64,000 nucleotides of DNA from Verrucomicrobia bacterium Tous-C9LFEB (lineage in GTDB: Bacteria; Verrucomicrobiota; Verrucomicrobiia; Methylacidiphilales; UBA1321): NCBI GenBank assembly GCA_002304345.1, contig NEUU01000002.1:306659-370658 (forward strand), read 5' to 3'. Shown here one piece after another: positions 62,722 to 64,000 of this stretch (its first letter is position 1; each line of letters starts with the position of its first letter). The notes under the pieces were generated by a model that did not search any database, had not been told where the DNA came from, and was given only the letters and a program-made list of their open reading frames with translations. A program made the position numbers and the translations under genes.

Positions 62722-63594
62722 ATGAAAACATCCGTCAAAACAATCGCCATCTCCACTCTCTGCCTCGGTACGATGCTGCAACTCGCTCTGGCAACCACCG
62801 TCTTTACCGAGGATTTTACCGGCGATACCTCGCTGGGAAGCGCCTTCACCAGCACAGTTAATACAGGAGTGACCACGGCCGTTTCCACAACCGAAGGATA
62901 TACCGCTCCGAGCGCCGTCTTAAGTGACACGAGCACAGCCAACGCCGGAACGCTCAGCGTGACCGGCAACAATTGGAGCACCTTCAACACCTCCACAGGC
63001 GCTGAAAAAACTTTTCAGGTCTCATTTGACTGGAAGGTCGCCTCCTCGTTTTCCTCCGCCGCGTCGACGATGCGTTTTAATATCGTCCTGGGCGGTACCA
63101 CGCCCACGACAGTCAATATTGGCTTTGGCCACAGCACGATCGGAGGAACCGACACCAACTACTTTTATGCGGCAGGCGGCTCAACAGGCGTTACACCTTC
63201 AGCAACCTACGCCATCGGCTACAATGGAACTTCCTTCGAGAATGGCTTCAACTTTGGAACCTACAGCTCTTCAACCGATACGAACAACAGCACAAACGGC
63301 AATTACTACCACTTCCTCTTGAGTTATGAAGATCAAGCAACCACGGCACTACTGACCGTGACCAATAACGCGGACCTATCGCAAACCACCACCTACACAA
63401 TCACCGGATTGACCGCCACAAGCGTGGCCAATACATCAGGCCGCTTGATCGCACTTCTATCCGGCAATGGTGGAACCGGCGTTTCCTATATCGACAACCT
63501 CAATGTGTCCGTGGTCCCGGAACCTTCCGCGTTCGCGCTGGTTTCGCTCGGCGGCACTGCCTTACTGGCGTTACACAAGCGCCGTTCCCGTTAA
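62722..63594 (+). CDS. PEP-CTERM sorting-domain secreted protein
   Basis: 290 residues with signal peptide MKTSVKTIAISTLCLGTMLQ (then LALA) and a C-terminal PEP-CTERM tail (VVPEPSAFALVSLGGTALLA, then LHKRRSR). The body (TTVFTEDFTGDTSLGSAFTS, INVVLGGTTPTTVNIGFG-like, TGVSYIDNLNVSVV) is Ser/Thr-rich beta sequence, probably a secreted structural or sugar-binding protein sorted by an exosortase. No exosortase gene is in the window. It is divergent from the GntR-LacI regulator and probably controlled with it. Confidence 0.85.
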   Translation: MKTSVKTIAISTLCLGTMLQLALATTVFTEDFTGDTSLGSAFTSTVNTGVTTAVSTTEGYTAPSAVLSDTSTANAGTLSVTGNNWSTFNTSTGAEKTFQVSFDWKVASSFSSAASTMRFNIVLGGTTPTTVNIGFGHSTIGGTDTNYFYAAGGSTGVTPSATYAIGYNGTSFENGFNFGTYSSSTDTNNSTNGNYYHFLLSYEDQATTALLTVTNNADLSQTTTYTITGLTATSVANTSGRLIALLSGNGGTGVSYIDNLNVSVVPEPSAFALVSLGGTALLALHKRRSR

Positions 63595-63662
63595 GGCATT
63601 ATTCCCCCTCATCTCCACATTTATAGAGTCCGACCACTATATATAGAGATTCCTCGCCGCCT

Positions 63663-63687
63663 CGATTCAGTCCAATCGACTGAATCG
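63663..63687. repeat. CGATTCAGTC/GACTGAATCG hairpin
   Basis: Perfect 10-bp arms (63663-63672, 63678-63687) around 5 bases, 68 bases after the PEP-CTERM stop. No T-run follows, so an intrinsic terminator is not certain; it may equally be an operator for an unseen gene. Confidence 0.6.
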
Positions 63688-63878
63688 ACTTGCGCTACAT
63701 CCAAGCTCCGCCGGAACTCTTCCACAAAGTCACCCAGTTAACGCCCGATCCGTTGCAACTGCGATCCCGCCATATTCGCAAGCTCCTCTTGGAAACCGCA
63801 TCCGCCACTCTCTTCCTCTCGCTTCAAAATCACTCAGAGCCTGTTTACGATCTGATCGGGCTGACGCTGGGTGCATGC

Positions 63879-63914
63879 CACGAGACATGATCCACTAGTG
63901 GATCATGTCTCGTG
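63879..63914. repeat. Exact 36-bp palindrome
   Basis: Left half CACGAGACATGATCCACT (63879-63896) and right half AGTGGATCATGTCTCGTG (63897-63914) are perfect reverse complements with no loop. It directly joins REP-like copy 3 and corresponds in position to the palindrome after copy 2. Confidence 0.9.
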
Positions 63915-64000
63915 ATGTGATGGGTTGTGCGAGCAGAATGTCTTTTTGTAGGGCGCGATTGCATCGCGCCGCGGCGCAATACAATTGCGCCCTACAGCAA
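63904..64000 (-). repeat. REP-like double-hairpin repeat, copy 3 (cut by window edge)
   Basis: Reverse-oriented copy of the element at 3386 and 4542: conserved CATCACATCACGAGACAT, GCAGAATG...TTTTTGT and the core 63948-63995 from GTAGGGCGC to GCGCCCTAC with two hairpins. It follows the 3' end of a plus-strand gene. The outer end is truncated at base 64000. Confidence 0.8.

Larger units (their letters stand above)
63595..64000. other. Right-edge intergenic region with repeats
   Basis: About 406 bases with no gene I can support. It contains a hairpin (63663-63687), an exact 36-bp palindrome (63879-63914) and a minus-oriented REP-like repeat running to the edge. The tract CACTATATATAGAGATTCC near 63640 resembles AT-rich tracts in the 23.6-23.9 kb regulatory region, perhaps by chance. 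Confidence 0.6.

Noticed and set aside
63690..63890. 66-residue open frame with TTG start after the PEP-CTERM gene
   Set aside because: No recognised motif, no ribosome site, and its last codons run into the palindrome that belongs to repeat copy 3.
1..64000. CRISPR array, integrated phage or plasmid origin
   Set aside because: No regularly spaced repeats, integrase, phage structural genes or replication genes were found.

Overview
The window looks like chromosome of a member of the Verrucomicrobiota. The evidence is the combination of PEP-CTERM secreted proteins, many LacI regulators with a MALRxxPRIS-type helix-turn-helix, several Gfo/Idh/MocA dehydrogenases, and single pseudopilins with a DGHVE-type C-terminus next to secreted glycoside hydrolases. 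No rRNA, tRNA, CRISPR array or intact insertion sequence was seen. The taxonomic call is inference; family and genus cannot be fixed from this sequence.

Layout. 1-6.5 kb: a membrane-protein C-terminus, glpX, an uncharacterised membrane-anchored protein, an EF-hand protein, a tiny lipoprotein, a D-2-hydroxyacid dehydrogenase and a PEP-CTERM protein. Two copies of a REP-like double-hairpin repeat lie between converging genes; a third copy ends the window. 6.6-12.4 kb: LacI regulator, PL22-like beta-propeller lyase, secreted glycoside hydrolase and pseudopilin on the plus strand. 12.4-17.6 kb: amino-sugar operon (NagB fused to a degenerate PIG-L domain, ROK protein, intact PIG-L deacetylase) divergent from an AraC regulator. 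17.6-28.4 kb: sugar oxidoreductase/isomerase genes, a second AraC regulator with two matching upstream sites, a SIS isomerase, a TIM-barrel protein and a GH20-like hexosaminidase. 28.3-33.5 kb: LacI regulator, pseudopilin, secreted glycoside hydrolase and a small secreted protein, all on the minus strand.

33.7-50.8 kb holds a nearly complete nitrate assimilation locus. One minus-strand run encodes a cytosolic NrtA-like sensor, a Tat-exported NrtA, NrtB, two different ATPases, a porin, a CysJ-like flavoprotein, NirA, a DmsB-DmsC-like fusion and the molybdenum nitrate reductase. Molybdenum-cofactor genes (moaA, mobA, a MOSC protein) follow, and a LysR gene is divergent at the head of the run.

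50.8-63.6 kb: a LacI regulator with a decayed pseudopilin downstream and a beta-propeller gene upstream. Then comes a GntR-LacI chimeric regulator with a minus-strand run of pseudopilin, secreted LamG-like protein, GH42-like hydrolase, FAD oxidoreductase and SGNH esterase, divergent from a PEP-CTERM protein.

Taken together, the window describes a polysaccharide forager that imports oligosaccharides and amino sugars under many local regulators and assimilates nitrate. The least explained signals are the recurrent regulator-hydrolase-pseudopilin modules, the AraC site pair at constant spacing, the nitrate reductase paired with a membrane anchor, the split nitrate sensor, and the repeats at convergent gene ends.
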